Shown here one piece after another: positions 53,276 to 61,538 of a DNA stretch of 64,000 nt (the stretch's first letter is position 1; the number at the start of each line of letters is the position of its first letter). The translations under genes were made by a program, and so were the position numbers. Source of the stretch: Domibacillus sp. PGB-M46 (GTDB lineage: Bacteria; Bacillota; Bacilli; Bacillales; Domibacillaceae); contig NZ_JAKGCR010000019.1 of NCBI RefSeq assembly GCF_022668875.1, forward strand, positions 16,234 to 80,233, read 5' to 3'. The notes beneath the pieces are model-generated. The model worked only from the letters and a program-made list of their open reading frames with translations. It did not search any database and was not told where the DNA came from.

Positions 53276-54802
53276 AACCAGCTAATAGTTTGTCAACATT
53301 TTTCAATAAAAACTTGAAATTGTTCATGCTATACTAAAAATGGCCATGCCAAATAACCTTCCTAATTTAAACCATTGGAAAGTTTTGTATGGTCTTGTTT
53401 TATTTCTTATTTAAGCTATATCTTGGAATGTGGAATGGCTTTTTAAAAGGGCATATATCCACTGTAAGAGCTTATTGGCACATGCGATTACAGCTACTTT
53501 ATAAGGCTTTCCTTCTTCCCGTTTTTTATCATAGAACTCACGCAGTTTCTTATTTCTCGGGATGATTTCATTCGTTGTTTTCTTTTTACGACAATCACGG
53601 ATGGCACATCGAACGGCCATATACAAGGCGTGACGTAATCTAATCGAACCTCTTTTTGTAATCCGGTTTACAGTGCCTTTAAATCGACCAGACTCATAGA
53701 TACTGGGATCAATCCCGGCGAATGCTACGAGCTTTTTAGGGTGATTAAACCGATCAATCTCACCAATTTCAGAAATAATCGTTGCCGCGATTTTTTCTCC
53801 GATACCAGGGATTGATTGGATAATCTTATATTCTTCCATTTCTTTTGCCAAAGCATCTATCTCATCTTCAAGCTTAGATAGATGCTTTTGGTATTCTATA
53901 AGCATTTTGATGTACATTTCGATGCTGAGGATATGGCTTTGATACAGGTTTTTCTGAAAAGGATTTCTAGTTGCTGCTTCTATCAGTTTCTTTGCCTGAG
54001 TATTTGCCCAATTCTTAGAACGGCTTTTATATAATTCATCGATTTTATTGGTTAACACTGCTTCATCAGCTGCCAAAACATCTTCCGATGTAGGATATTC
54101 CAATAGAGTTAGTAAAGAAACACCTGAATACAAATCCCCAAAAACGCCCTGATACTCAGGGAATACCTGGTCGAGCACTGCTTGAAATTGAAGTTTTGTT
54201 TGTACATAGATGCCTGTTATATTTTCGTGTTGTCTTGTAAGATTACGAAGATTTAAGAGTTGGATTCCTCGTTTTTTATGAGGCTCCAAATCCTCTTTAT
54301 AATACAGCTCACAAAGATGATAAGCATCAAGTACATCTGTCTTTACTTTGCGTAAAGAAGAGCTCTGTGCTCGATAAGAGATGAGTGGGTTAATGATAAT
54401 TAATAAATAACCTTTTTCCTCGAAATACTGAACAACGGGTGTATGGTAATGCCCAGTAGACTCTAAAACGACCGGAGGTCGAATTCCTGTTAAGTCTTCG
54501 ATTTCTCTTAGGTATTGGTGTAAGCTCTCTAGTCCTTCAAGGGTATGTGCCACTTTAAAACTGCCTTTGTAAGGCTTCTTTTTTTCCAAGAACGCTTGAA
54601 CTTGACTTTCACCTTTGGCTACATCCAGACCAACCACTGGATTCATTCTTTATCTCCTCCAATACGAATATTGCCGGTAACCCCTAATCCTTCTTGCAGT
54701 GTCATAGCTTCGCTTGTTATACGAGATCTTGGTCCCAACCAGCCAAATCATGTTTAAGCAAGTAGGGGGCGAACTGTTTACTTGACGGGATCTCAAGTCC
54801 CA
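53276..54802 (-). mobile_element. IS110-family insertion sequence inside an array site
   Basis: About 1.53 kb between the two halves of an array site, deduced by comparison with the uninterrupted site at 31090-31243. One transposase gene; non-coding ends of about 135 and 156 bp. No long terminal inverted repeats, as expected for IS110. The 5' non-coding end could encode the bridge RNA of this family. Confidence 0.85.
53411..54646 (-). CDS. IS110 family transposase
   Basis: 411 residues. The DEDD catalytic domain is at the N-terminus (VVGLDVAKGE, PPVVLESTGHYH, VKTDVLDAYHL) and the transposase_20 domain at the C-terminus (IIQSIPGIGEKIAATIISEIG...HPKKLVAFAGIDPS..., with the conserved Ser region). 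IS110 enzymes are RNA-guided site-specific recombinases, so insertion into the array site arm may be target-directed. Frame intact. Confidence 0.94.
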   Translation of the reverse strand: MNPVVGLDVAKGESQVQAFLEKKKPYKGSFKVAHTLEGLESLHQYLREIEDLTGIRPPVVLESTGHYHTPVVQYFEEKGYLLIIINPLISYRAQSSSLRKVKTDVLDAYHLCELYYKEDLEPHKKRGIQLLNLRNLTRQHENITGIYVQTKLQFQAVLDQVFPEYQGVFGDLYSGVSLLTLLEYPTSEDVLAADEAVLTNKIDELYKSRSKNWANTQAKKLIEAATRNPFQKNLYQSHILSIEMYIKMLIEYQKHLSKLEDEIDALAKEMEEYKIIQSIPGIGEKIAATIISEIGEIDRFNHPKKLVAFAGIDPSIYESGRFKGTVNRITKRGSIRLRHALYMAVRCAIRDCRKKKTTNEIIPRNKKLREFYDKKREEGKPYKVAVIACANKLLQWIYALLKSHSTFQDIA

Positions 54803-54943
54803 CGGGGGCTTTAATTGAAAAAGTGAACTATAAAACTGGCTCCTTAATGCAACAAAAATGTAATTATGTTGTGTTGGAAAAGCCCTGGCTGTCAAAAACA
54901 GCCGGGGCTTTTAATATAGAGTATGGACGCACTGTTGACTAAG
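54803..54943 (+). repeat. Array site B5 (right part after the IS)
   Basis: CGGGGGCTTTAATTGAAAAAG, GAACTATAAAACTGG, ATGCAACA/TTGTTG-like repeat, GGCTGTC hairpin with T-run, GACGCACTGTTGACTAAGC. Nearly identical to B4. Confidence 0.8.
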
Positions 54944-55041
54944 CATTAAATTTATATGCATACCCTAAGCAAATGTAACTGGTAAACTTAAAGTAAAGTT
55001 TGTACATTTATACGATAGATAAGAAGGAGTAAACAGCAAGC

Positions 55042-55230
55042 ATGAGTAGACGTTCTTTTGGCATTGTGCCTGTTCTAATAATGATCGGTGTTATTTATCA
55101 ATTTTCCTGGATGCTTTACAGGGCAATTACTCGCTTTGATTGGGGAACTTTTGGTTCAGACTTAATTGCATTTCTCATCACAGCTAGCTGTTTTTTTGTA
55201 ATTTTAAAAATTAAAAAAGGTAAACAATAG
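55042..55230 (+). CDS. Small two-helix membrane protein
   Basis: 62 residues with helices IVPVLIMIGVIYQFSWMLY and LIAFLITASCFFVILKI and a Lys-rich tail. AAGGAG is about 15 bases before the ATG, so translation may be weak. Family not recognised. Between B5 and C7. Confidence 0.62.
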   Translation: MSRRSFGIVPVLIMIGVIYQFSWMLYRAITRFDWGTFGSDLIAFLITASCFFVILKIKKGKQ

Positions 55231-55260
55231 CTTTTGAAAAATAGCTTATCCTCATTTCCT

Positions 55261-55288
55261 AATCAACATTATCGGTCTACTATTGATT
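55261..55288 (+). repeat. Array site C7 (28 bp)
   Basis: AATCAACATTA-TCGGTC-TACTATTGATT: arms of 11 bp around the same 6-bp centre as C2. Confidence 0.85.
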
Positions 55289-55435
55289 GCCAGGTATCTT
55301 CGTCGGGGCAAAAGATTTTAACCAAAAAGGCTTACTCTATACTATATGTTATCAGTGCGTTTGTAGGTCTTTCCATTTATTTTGGATTAACCTCATTTTG
55401 AATTTGTATGCAGGAGATTGATATCGTGTTTAAGA

Positions 55436-55603
55436 TAATATTAAGAAATTATTTGATAGTTACACTTGTTTACTCGGGGGCAATGCTTTTCTTTTTTGAG
55501 GCTGACAAGGTTGACTATATTAGCGGGTGAAGCGCTTATACTCTTGGATACTTGATAGTCACTTACCGTGAGATAAAAAAAGAGAAGAAAAAAGAAAAGA
55601 AAT
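55436..55603 (+). pseudogene. Small membrane protein with in-frame stop
   Basis: GTG start with AGGAG upstream; VFKIILRNYLIVTLVYSGAMLFFFEADKVDYISG, then TGA (55538-55540), then SAYTLGYLIVTYREIKKEKKKEKK to the stop. One nonsense mutation interrupts an otherwise intact frame that overlaps the next gene's start. Confidence 0.65.
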
Positions 55604-55826
55604 GATAAATATGATTGATAGTACGGTTCTGACAGCAATTGCTGTTTTTGCTTATGGTATTTTTTATTTTCTTTGGACCTCTCGAAACAAAGAAGCAGCC
55701 AGAAAAAGAAATGAAGAAATAAAAAAAGAATTTAAAGGCGAAGGAAAATACGGCATATTAGCGGTCTTTCTTTTGTTCGGACCTGTCCTCCTTTTCATAG
55801 CCATTCTTTGGTTGATAATAGAGTGA
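55602..55826 (+). CDS. Small membrane protein
   Basis: 74 residues; two helices (TVLTAIAVFAYGIFYFLWTS and GILAVFLLFGPVLLFIAILWLIIE) around a charged loop. Overlaps the stop of the upstream pseudogene (ATGA), suggesting former translational coupling. Weak AAAAGAAA ribosome binding site. Family not recognised. Confidence 0.62.
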   Translation: MINMIDSTVLTAIAVFAYGIFYFLWTSRNKEAARKRNEEIKKEFKGEGKYGILAVFLLFGPVLLFIAILWLIIE

Positions 55827-55840
55827 ATCGCTTGAAAAGT

Positions 55841-55870
55841 TATTCAACAGTATTGGTCAACAATCAATTA
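55841..55870 (+). repeat. Array site C8 (degenerate)
   Basis: TATTCAACAGTA-TTGGTC-AACAATCAATTA; outer TCAAC kept, right arm diverged. Confidence 0.7.
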
Positions 55871-55906
55871 GGGATATGTGGTAACTTTTATTAAAGGGGG
55901 GATTTG

Positions 55907-56119
55907 ATGAGCGACAAAGAAACTCTAGAGCAACAAAGAGAAAGATTAAGGCGACAAGAATTAAAAAACAATCCAACAGGCAACATAAACGATTCTTTTA
56001 ACAGAGCCAACAACGGCAATCTTGTCGATTTGGTAGGTAGTTTGGGATGGAAAGGTACTGGAATACTTATTCTTGTAATAATATTAGGGTTTATAATATA
56101 TTCCGCCTTCTTTCGCTAA
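55907..56119 (+). CDS. Small C-terminally anchored membrane protein (intact cassette copy)
   Basis: 70 residues: a charged N-terminus (SDKETLEQQRERLRRQELKN), a middle NDSFNRANNGNLVDLVGSLGWK and one C-terminal helix (GILILVIILGFIIYSAFF). AAAGGGGGG lies about 7 bases before the ATG. Intact counterpart of the frameshifted copy at 18025. Both copies carry an A''-type site whose left arm overlaps the stop codon. Function unknown; tail-anchored peptide-like. Confidence 0.78.
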   Translation: MSDKETLEQQRERLRRQELKNNPTGNINDSFNRANNGNLVDLVGSLGWKGTGILILVIILGFIIYSAFFR

Positions 56120-56192
56120 CGGAGCTTTTTTTAATATCTCGGCTGTCATTTCGGCAGCCTTTTCTTATTCAGCTAATGGAGCAGGATAGATG
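56113..56192 (+). repeat. Array site A''5
   Basis: TCGCTAAC, GGAGCTTTTTTTAATATC, GGCTG/CAGCC hairpin, TTATTCAGCTAATGG, right arm GGATAGATG. Matches the site at 18234. Confidence 0.85.
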
Positions 56193-56268
56193 AACAAGGG
56201 TTGAGACAATATGAGCTTGAGAATTATATAAAGAAGGAATTAAATTTAAGTTGTGTGGGGTTAATTGA

Positions 56269-56505
56269 ATGGGAAAAGACTTTTATGCAGGTATATTTGT
56301 TTTGGCGATTGGCATTTTTGCAATATATATGTTTTTCCACGCAACAAGGGAACGGTTCTTTAACGACAAGACTTATGATAGTGTCAGGCATACAACTCCA
56401 TTACCGGTATCTTTTAATTTTTGGTTCATTAAAATTTTGTTTCTTGTTGGAGGAATTTTATGTATTGCTGCTGGGATATGGGGAATAAGCATTCCCTTTT
56501 TTTAA
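56269..56505 (+). CDS. Small membrane protein
   Basis: 78 residues with helices FYAGIFVLAIGIFAIYMFF and FWFIKILFLVGGILCIAAGIWGI. Preferred over an overlapping frame starting at 56201 because it shows regular helices and codon use. Weak ribosome binding site (GTGTGGGG). Last gene of the array. Confidence 0.62.
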   Translation: MGKDFYAGIFVLAIGIFAIYMFFHATRERFFNDKTYDSVRHTTPLPVSFNFWFIKILFLVGGILCIAAGIWGISIPFF

Positions 56506-56515
56506 AAGTCTTCTT

Positions 56516-56598
56516 CAACTATCGGGGGCAAGAGTTTAAGAACCGGCTGCTGTTCAAGCCGGTCTTTTTTCTTCTTCGACTAAAGGGTAGAATAGCTC
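56516..56598 (+). repeat. Array site A9 (canonical, last site)
   Basis: CAACTATC, CAAGAGTTTAAGAA, CCGGCTG-CTGTT-CAAGCCGG with T-run, CTTCTTCGACTAAAGG, GAATAGCTC. No further site is seen to the right. Confidence 0.88.
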
Positions 56599-56726
56599 AA
56601 TTGGGTCAGCTATGAGGAACTCTATCATTTGGTATTATCAAGCAATGGCTCGCAAAAAGGAAGGCAGAAAAGGCCTTCCTCCTAAATATCTTTGCAGAAG
56701 AGCGAGCGATCTTGTTCAGCCACTCT

Positions 56727-56790
56727 TTTTTAAAAGCTGTTTGAGCTTACGTAAGACATAGTTGAAGCCCGTAATAAACATATCAAGGTA
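56727..56790 (-). pseudogene. Short C-terminal fragment, unknown parent
   Basis: Minus-strand frame reads DMFITGFNYVLRKLKQLLKKSG and stop. It looks like the tail of a larger helical protein; parent not recognised. Confidence 0.3.
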
Positions 56791-56842
56791 ATATCACCTT
56801 TGACTTCTCCAACCAAATCTAAGCATTAAAGAGTGCCAACTA

Positions 56843-57463
56843 TTAACGCCTCTTCAGGCGGTATAACATAATTGTAACAACTAACCAAAATCCTCCCCCT
56901 ATAAACCCGGCTATTACATCCAATAGGTAATGAACACCCAAGTAAACTCTACTTAGGCCTACGAGGAAAATAAATAGAGAAATTAAAAATATAATGAGAT
57001 TGGTCCACTTTTTCTTGAGATTATTATGCACATAAATTAAATAGCCCAAAAAACCAAAAAAAGCTAATGTATTCATAGCATGTCCACTTGGGAAGGTATG
57101 TACACCAACTTCCACTAAATGCTTCCACTCTGGACGTTCATAATTAAAAAAAGACTTAAGGACTGAATTTAATGAGCGCACTCCCACCAGATTAAAAATT
57201 AAAATAAGGACCATCCACATATTCTTCTGAATTACAAAAAAGAACACCAGCAGTCCCAAAAGGGGGTATGAAATATAAGCTGAACCGAGTGTCGTAATCA
57301 GTATAAAAAATCTATCTGTGGATACGCCCGCGAAATCATAAAGAGAATAAGTCAAAGACTGGTCTGTCTCTCGTATATAAGGATATATAATAGCTAATAA
57401 AGCAAAGAGTAACACCATGATTAAAATCCATGTCGCATGACTTTTTTTAAAATCAATCTTCAT
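56843..57463 (-). CDS. PAP2 family phosphatase
   Basis: 206 residues with about five helices and all three PAP2 motifs: KSFFNYERPEW (KxxxxxxRP), FPSGHAMN (PSGH) and SRVYLGVHYLLDVIAGF (SRxxxxxHxxxD). Likely dephosphorylates a membrane lipid such as undecaprenyl pyrophosphate, active site outside the membrane. Undecaprenyl phosphatases of this type can raise bacitracin tolerance. GAGG lies upstream of the ATG. First gene beyond the array. Confidence 0.92.
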   Translation of the reverse strand: MKIDFKKSHATWILIMVLLFALLAIIYPYIRETDQSLTYSLYDFAGVSTDRFFILITTLGSAYISYPLLGLLVFFFVIQKNMWMVLILIFNLVGVRSLNSVLKSFFNYERPEWKHLVEVGVHTFPSGHAMNTLAFFGFLGYLIYVHNNLKKKWTNLIIFLISLFIFLVGLSRVYLGVHYLLDVIAGFIGGGFWLVVTIMLYRLKRR

Positions 57464-57890
57464 AATTAACTCACCTCATAATTATTGTTCCATAAGCAAA
57501 ACAATACAAAAAATTTATAATTAATACTATAAATATATATACCTACAACCTACAGGTTTAATATTGATCACTGGCGCTCTTTATTTGTTCGTTTTTGAAA
57601 ATGAAACGAGGATCAATATGAGAAATGATAAGTAAGAAGCGGCAAGTGGTGTAATAAAAAATACATAGAAGAACAGGAGAATCAGATCTCACCGCCTAAC
57701 CCCCACTAAATCAAAAGTTTTGAAGGGTAATGCGGCGCTAATTTTTGTTCAGTGGTAGTTGTTGTCTGTATTTCTAAATCTTTACGTACAGAAAGAACTG
57801 TATGGACTTTGTGGTTTCGAGACACTCTTGAACAATAAAGCCTAAGAAAGAAACATGTAGTAAAAGTCAAAACATAACCGCTTTTTTATT
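57464..57890. other. AT-rich non-coding region before the origin
   Basis: No gene recognised; leads into the iterons. Confidence 0.5.
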
Positions 57891-57943
57891 TCATCCTAAA
57901 AGTGTTAGGGTTAAAAATTAGAACATCCCAAAAACGTTAGGGA
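57891..57943 (-). repeat. Two inverted iterons
   Basis: TCATCCTAAAAGTGTTAGGG (57891-57910) and CATCCCAAAAACGTTAGGGA (57924-57943), reverse complements of the iterons at 58128-58297. Confidence 0.7.
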
Positions 57944-58127
57944 AAAACTTAAGAATGTGTCAGCTGTTTTAGTTTATTTTCATAAAAATATGTAATCGAT
58001 AAGGATGGAATAAACCAACGGGGCTCTGTGTTTTAAGTGTTTTACCTATAATTGTTTTTTATGTTTTTATTGTTTTACTGTTTTAAACCTAGAAAAAACC
58101 AATGGTACCAAGCATTGAAGCTTTCTA

Positions 58128-58297
58128 CACATAACGGAATTGGGATAAAAGATAACAAAATTAGGATGAACTATAGCATTTTTGGGATAAACCATAACTT
58201 TATTAGGATGTTTTCCATAACAAAATTGGGACAAACCCTAACATATTTAGGATAAGCCATAACGTTTTTAGGATGACCCTAACATTTTTAGGATAAC
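58128..58297 (+). repeat. Eight tandem iterons (replication origin)
   Basis: About eight copies of a 20-23 bp unit related to CCTAACATTTTTAGGATAA, starting near 58128, 58151, 58172, 58193, 58216, 58237, 58258 and 58278. Another copy is at 58405-58424. They lie upstream of the Rep gene and are its likely binding sites and copy-control elements. Confidence 0.85.
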
Positions 58298-58563
58298 TCC
58301 TCTAATATCCTCCACTTTGCATATCAGCGTTACTTTAATAACTAAAGATTCTCAAGGCTTCTTCACTACAGACTTTATTTTGCATAAAGAGAATTCGGTT
58401 TATACATAACATATTTGGGATAGAAGGCGAAGGCAAGGCAGCAAGTAAATAAGGAAACCTAACATTTTTTCGAAACGTTATGTTTATTGCTTTCTTTTGG
58501 AACAGAGAAGTGAGATAATTTCATTAATATCAGCCGGAATGTTCCAAAAGGTGGTAAGTGAAT

Positions 58564-59763
58564 ATGGCCAAAAAGAAGGAAAACAAGGCGTTGGTTGTAC
58601 AGTCCAACGATCTTATTGAGGCATATTATGAAGCGGATTTGAAAATGTCGGAACACAAGATAATTCGATATGCCGCCAGCAAAATTAAGCTTAACGATAC
58701 ACAATTTCCTCATTACAGCTTCGAAGTAAGTGAGTTCCTTGCCGCAGCAGGAGTCAAAGGAAACAATTATCATAAAGAAATAGAAAAAATAGCGGATGGG
58801 CTGTCCAAACGGCGTATCAAAGTCAAATCTAAAGAAAAAATTGGATGGTTCCCATGGTTTTCCGGAATTGTTTACGAAAAAGGAACCGTACATATTGTTT
58901 TTAACGCTCTTATTAAAGATTTACTTTTACAGCTTGAAGAGCGCTTTACTAACTATCCATTTGATGTGATTGCGCCACTTAAGAGCAGTTATTCTGTCAG
59001 GCTTTTTGAGCTGCTGAAACAGTATGAGAAAATTGGGCATCGAACTATTGCTTTGGAAGAACTTCGCTTGATGCTTGGCGTAACGGAGAAATACCCTGAG
59101 TACGGAAACTTTAAGCAAAGAATTTTAAAACATTCTCAAAAAGAATTGAAGGAAAAAACGAATTTGTCCTTTGAATTTGAGGAAATCAAGCAAGGGAAAA
59201 AAGTAGAGAAAATAAAGTTTACAATTAACAGCCAGTATAAGCAGGAACAGCTTGCTTTGTTTAATGAATCCGATCAAGACAAAGAAGAGCAGGAAAAACC
59301 TGCTGTTTATGGAGAGTTTGTTCGTCGTACCAAGCGTCTTTTAAAAGAACAAGGAATTTTTGTGGACGAGGAAACCATTTCAGCGTGGGAAAAGTATGGG
59401 GATGTATTGATGTTAGAGGTGTTGAATGAAATAAAAGGGCGAAACATCAAACAACATGTCCGGTATATCGAAAAAGTCCTATTGGCCAAGTACGAAGAAC
59501 AAAATAAGCTGTCCAGAATAGAGGGTGCTCAGCCAGAAGATATGTTGCAACATGCACTGGATGCGATTATAGCCGAGTATCAAAATAGCGCAGAAATGGT
59601 TCCTAACTGGTTCGTTGAAGACAAAGCAGTCGAAATCCTTAAAGAGCGCTTAAACATTTCAGATAAAGAGGCCCGTAAGCATTGGAAGAAGCACAAAGAT
59701 GAATTAATGAACTCGATTCGGGAAATGATTAAATTGCGGAGTAAAACACGTGTCAGAAAATAA
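58564..59763 (+). CDS. Rep_3 superfamily plasmid replication initiator
   Basis: About 399 residues starting at ATG 58564 (AGGTGG upstream). N-terminal Rep_3 winged-helix domain: VVQSNDLIEAYYEADLKMSEHKIIRYAASKI, then PLKSSYSVRLFELLKQYEKIG and LGVTEKYPEYGNFKQRILKHSQKELKEKTNLSFEFEEI. A C-terminal extension of about 170 residues is charged and helical. Binds the iterons on both sides to start plasmid replication. This supports a plasmid origin for the window. Confidence 0.93.
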   Translation: MAKKKENKALVVQSNDLIEAYYEADLKMSEHKIIRYAASKIKLNDTQFPHYSFEVSEFLAAAGVKGNNYHKEIEKIADGLSKRRIKVKSKEKIGWFPWFSGIVYEKGTVHIVFNALIKDLLLQLEERFTNYPFDVIAPLKSSYSVRLFELLKQYEKIGHRTIALEELRLMLGVTEKYPEYGNFKQRILKHSQKELKEKTNLSFEFEEIKQGKKVEKIKFTINSQYKQEQLALFNESDQDKEEQEKPAVYGEFVRRTKRLLKEQGIFVDEETISAWEKYGDVLMLEVLNEIKGRNIKQHVRYIEKVLLAKYEEQNKLSRIEGAQPEDMLQHALDAIIAEYQNSAEMVPNWFVEDKAVEILKERLNISDKEARKHWKKHKDELMNSIREMIKLRSKTRVRK

Positions 59764-59775
59764 ACTTAACGCTGC

Positions 59776-59803
59776 GCGGCTTATATAGGCCGCGTCTTTT
59801 TCT
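59776..59803 (+). terminator. Rep gene terminator
   Basis: Stem GCGGCTTATATAGGCCGC followed by TCTTTTTC. Confidence 0.75.
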
Positions 59804-59820
59804 AGCTGTATACGCTTAAA

Positions 59821-59900
59821 CCTAACATTTTTGGGATCGATAAAATTTAACCTAACAATTTTGGGATAGACAAAACAAAACCTAACGCATTTAGGATACG
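59821..59900 (+). repeat. Three iterons downstream of rep
   Basis: CCTAACATTTTTGGGATCGA (59821), CCTAACAATTTTGGGATAGA (59851) and CCTAACGCATTTAGGATACG (59881), spaced exactly 30 bp apart. Confidence 0.8.
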
Positions 59901-60126
59901 ATGCTTTATGTATGGTTGCCGAACACTGTGTAAAGGGGTACTTGCTTATTACTTTCAAGGATAAAAGCGAATCAGACCCCTTTTTTATCTCAAATTTGTT
60001 ATCTTTATAAAGAGATCATCCCTAAATTGTTATGTTTTCTAAATGAGGACCTCTCCACCTAAACCAAAGATTTTGAAAAGGAGCGCGACGCTTCTTTTTT
60101 AAGCTGACCTGAAAATATCCTTCTAA

Positions 60127-60165
60127 AAAAGACACCCCTTCAGAACGAAGGGATATCTTTTTCTT
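60127..60165. terminator. Bidirectional-looking terminator
   Basis: AAAGACACCCCTTC / GAAGGGATATCTTT hairpin with A and T runs on both sides, downstream of the SASP gene. Confidence 0.65.
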
Positions 60166-60190
60166 CTTGCTATTCAGTTTTGTGTGTTTC

Positions 60191-60385
60191 CTAACGGCTA
60201 GACAATTGCTGTTTCGCCATTTCTACAAGACGCTTCGTGATTTCTCCGCCGACAGAACCGTTTTCACGAGCTGTTGTATCCGCACCTAGCTGAACACCAA
60301 ATTCAGAAGCAATTTCGTACTTCATCTGGTCAATAGCCTGCTGGGCACCTGGAGCCAATAGTCGGTTGCGGTTTCTGCTTGACAT
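60191..60385 (-). CDS. Alpha/beta-type small acid-soluble spore protein
   Basis: 64 residues with the SASP signatures: [60 protein letters not shown] is the germination protease (GPR) cleavage region. Binds and protects spore DNA. GGGAG lies upstream of the ATG. A plasmid-borne SASP confirms an endospore-forming host. Confidence 0.97.
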   Translation of the reverse strand: MSSRNRNRLLAPGAQQAIDQMKYEIASEFGVQLGADTTARENGSVGGEITKRLVEMAKQQLSSR

Positions 60386-60607
60386 GATCAGTCACTCCCT
60401 CATGGGTTTTGAGTTGCCTTGCCTTATCAGTATGGGACGTTTCTGCTCCCTTCACACTGGTAACATAATCAAAAAGGGCATTTTTTTAGAAAAAGGCTTT
60501 GATAAACATTATCGTACGTGAACCTCTCCAACTAATTGCGGAGCAATTTGAAGGAGTCTTCTGGCCAGTAATGCGATAAATTTGCTGCCTAAATCCCATG
60601 AACATAC

Positions 60608-60984
60608 TCATTTATTATTTTCTCCCTGAAAATACTCATGTTCTTTATTGGCCATAGAATTAATTCCTCTGATGAAGGTCCCGATTAAAATGGAAAAGCT
60701 TTTATCCAAATCAAGCTGCATTCTAAACCCTTCCATTTGTTCAAGCCAAGTAAAGCCGTGCAACACACTGTGGAGAACCCGGATCATGTGGGTTCCCATA
60801 TCTTCGTTCAAACCATAGCCTTGAAGCACCTGAATAATAAGCTGCACCATAGAATGCCGGGCTGCTTGTAAATCTGGGTCATCAGGATTTTTGATACTCC
60901 CCGGCTGAAGCCGCAAGCCCTTCATCTTGCGGTGAAACAGGCGTGGTTCTAAAGTGCGAAACCGTTCACTGTCTATTGCTGTTT
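60608..60984 (-). pseudogene. TetR-family regulator, C-terminal domain only
   Basis: The frame is open from about 60984 (AIDSERFRTLEPRLFHRKMKG) through RHSMVQLIIQVLQGYGLNEDMGTHMIRVLHSVLHGFTWLEQMEGFRMQLDLDKSFSILIGTF to the stop at 60608. This matches the ligand-binding domain (WHG-type) of a TetR regulator; the DNA-binding domain is missing, with a stop codon just upstream. Broken next to tnpB remnants. Confidence 0.7.
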
Positions 60985-61046
60985 AGAACTCACCTTCAGT
61001 TAAGGGCGGTGTCATCAGCCCATCCTGCTGTTACCACAGGACTAGA

Positions 61047-61286
61047 TTAAGCTGCTTGCTCGTTTTTCTTTTTTGAAAGGCCGCTGATGGCTTTCGAAAT
61101 ATTAATGGACGCGTTGGCATCAGCGTGAAGTGTATACTGACATTTGACACACGCAAATGTGTGTCTTTTTCAATTTATTTTATCAACATGACCACATTTA
61201 CCTGTTTGAGAAGTGCGATGTGGATTTACGTATTCAACCTGTATCCCTGCCATTTTGGCTTTGTATTCAATCAACTGCTGAAGATG
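61047..61286 (-). pseudogene. tnpB: C-terminal tnpB remnant (IS200/IS605)
   Basis: Minus frame reads HLQQLIEYKAKMAGIQVEYVNPHRTSQTGKCGHVDKIN, stop (TGA), KRHTFACVKCQYTLHADANASINIS. The Zn-ribbon CxxC and the final RuvC Asp (LHADANA) are visible. The TGA replaces a codon that is normally Arg or similar. Confidence 0.8.
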
Positions 61287-61380
61287 GAAACTATCTACGA
61301 TTTCGTTTGTACCCTACACCGGGACAGGCCGTGTTAATCAATAAAACGATTGGCTGCTGCCGTTTTGTATTTAATCAGCA
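61284..61380 (+). pseudogene. tnpB: N-terminal tnpB remnant in inverted orientation
   Basis: Plus frame reads YLRFRLYPTPGQAVLINKTIGCCRFVFNQH, the helix-turn-helix start of TnpB. It abuts the minus-strand C-terminal piece head to head, so the gene was deleted internally and inverted. Confidence 0.75.
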
Positions 61381-61538
61381 CTCGGAGGGGATAACCAACA
61401 GCAACAGGACAGGTTAAATGATAGTCTGCATTATTTTGTTAAGAGTATTAGCTGATTGAATTGCTCGTTAGTAGCCGTTTCATTTTCGATGCTTACTGCG
61501 TAAGATATGGTAGATCAAATGAAAGGAGGAAGAGTTAT

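Noticed and set aside
56201..56488. Frame overlapping the membrane protein at 56269
   Set aside because: Overlaps a site right arm and lacks regular domains; the 56269 frame gives clean helices.
14964..56598. Repeats read as ordinary Rho-independent terminators or REP-type elements
   Set aside because: Hairpins with T-runs are present, but conserved outer arms (AACTAAC/GTTAGTT), lead sequences and right arms lie well outside any terminator, and sites mark gene boundaries in one orientation.
14964..56598. CRISPR array
   Set aside because: Repeats are separated by whole genes, not short uniform spacers, and no cas genes are present.
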